5,792 bases of DNA from an uncultured Saprospiraceae bacterium. Lineage in GTDB: Bacteria > Bacteroidota > Bacteroidia > Chitinophagales > Saprospiraceae. The translations under genes and the position numbers were made by a program. The notes under the pieces were generated by a model. It did no database searches, was not told the DNA's origin, and saw only the letters and a list, made by a program, of their open reading frames with translations. Shown here one piece after another: positions 5,719-5,792 of the stretch. The number at the start of each line of letters is the position of its first letter. Position 1 is the stretch's first letter. The stretch is from positions 1 to 5,792 of the forward strand of contig CALCMV010000422.1 in NCBI GenBank assembly GCA_937967535.1, written 5' to 3'.

Positions 5719-5792
5719 TTAGCTTGGCATACCTAACCCAAGTTGAATATGTAGTCCCCAAGTTTTTTGCAAGCTGTAGTTGTCAGACGAAT
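5719..5792 (-). CDS. possible 3' end of an outer-membrane beta-barrel protein gene (partial)
   Basis: On the minus strand a frame open from the right edge ends with TAA at 5719-5721 and encodes 23 visible residues closing in TWGLHIQLGLGMPS. In that stretch hydrophobic residues (W, L, I, L, L, M) alternate with small or polar ones (G, H, Q, G, G), as in a membrane-spanning beta-strand at the end of an outer-membrane barrel. The gene would run in the same direction as leuS, about 570 bases upstream, too far to assume an operon. Another minus frame is open to a TAG at 5733 but shows no such pattern. The evidence is short and the call is tentative. Confidence 0.35.
   Translation of the reverse strand, partial: SSDNYSLQKTWGLHIQLGLGMPS

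Overview
The window looks like chromosome of a Bacteroidota bacterium, possibly of the Saprospiria/Cytophagia type. Three things suggest this: a leucyl-tRNA synthetase of the long Bacteroidota form, a secreted protein starting with the '3-coathanger stack' type of domain common in that phylum, and A-rich gene starts without a Shine-Dalgarno sequence. The assignment is from memory of these families; no search was run.

Layout. Positions 1-236 hold a possible tail of an upstream gene (1-135, weak) and an AT-rich leader. A 610-residue secreted multidomain protein lies at 237-2069 (+). It has a signal peptide, a coathanger domain, two tandem beta-sandwich domains, and a C-terminal domain resembling a glycoside hydrolase family 12 jelly roll in which the catalytic glutamates appear replaced. 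Positions 2070-2286 form a dense palindromic spacer: two REP-like hairpins in inverted orientation around a 51-bp perfect palindrome, then a 46-bp perfect palindrome that should end transcription from both sides. leuS, encoding leucyl-tRNA synthetase, occupies 2285-5146 on the minus strand and converges with the secreted-protein gene.

Positions 5147-5718 are noncoding but highly structured. From leuS outward there is a hexamer array touching the leuS start, two consecutive inverted-repeat units built from a 28-nt element, small hairpins, and a third REP-like hairpin. The last 74 bases (5719-5792, minus) may be the 3' end of an outer-membrane beta-barrel gene.

The two complete genes have no evident functional link; one is housekeeping and one is secreted. 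The least ordinary content is in the spacers. Three REP-like hairpins share a GTAG tetranucleotide, a bulge position and compensatory base changes, and the leuS upstream region carries a separate family of inverted repeats.
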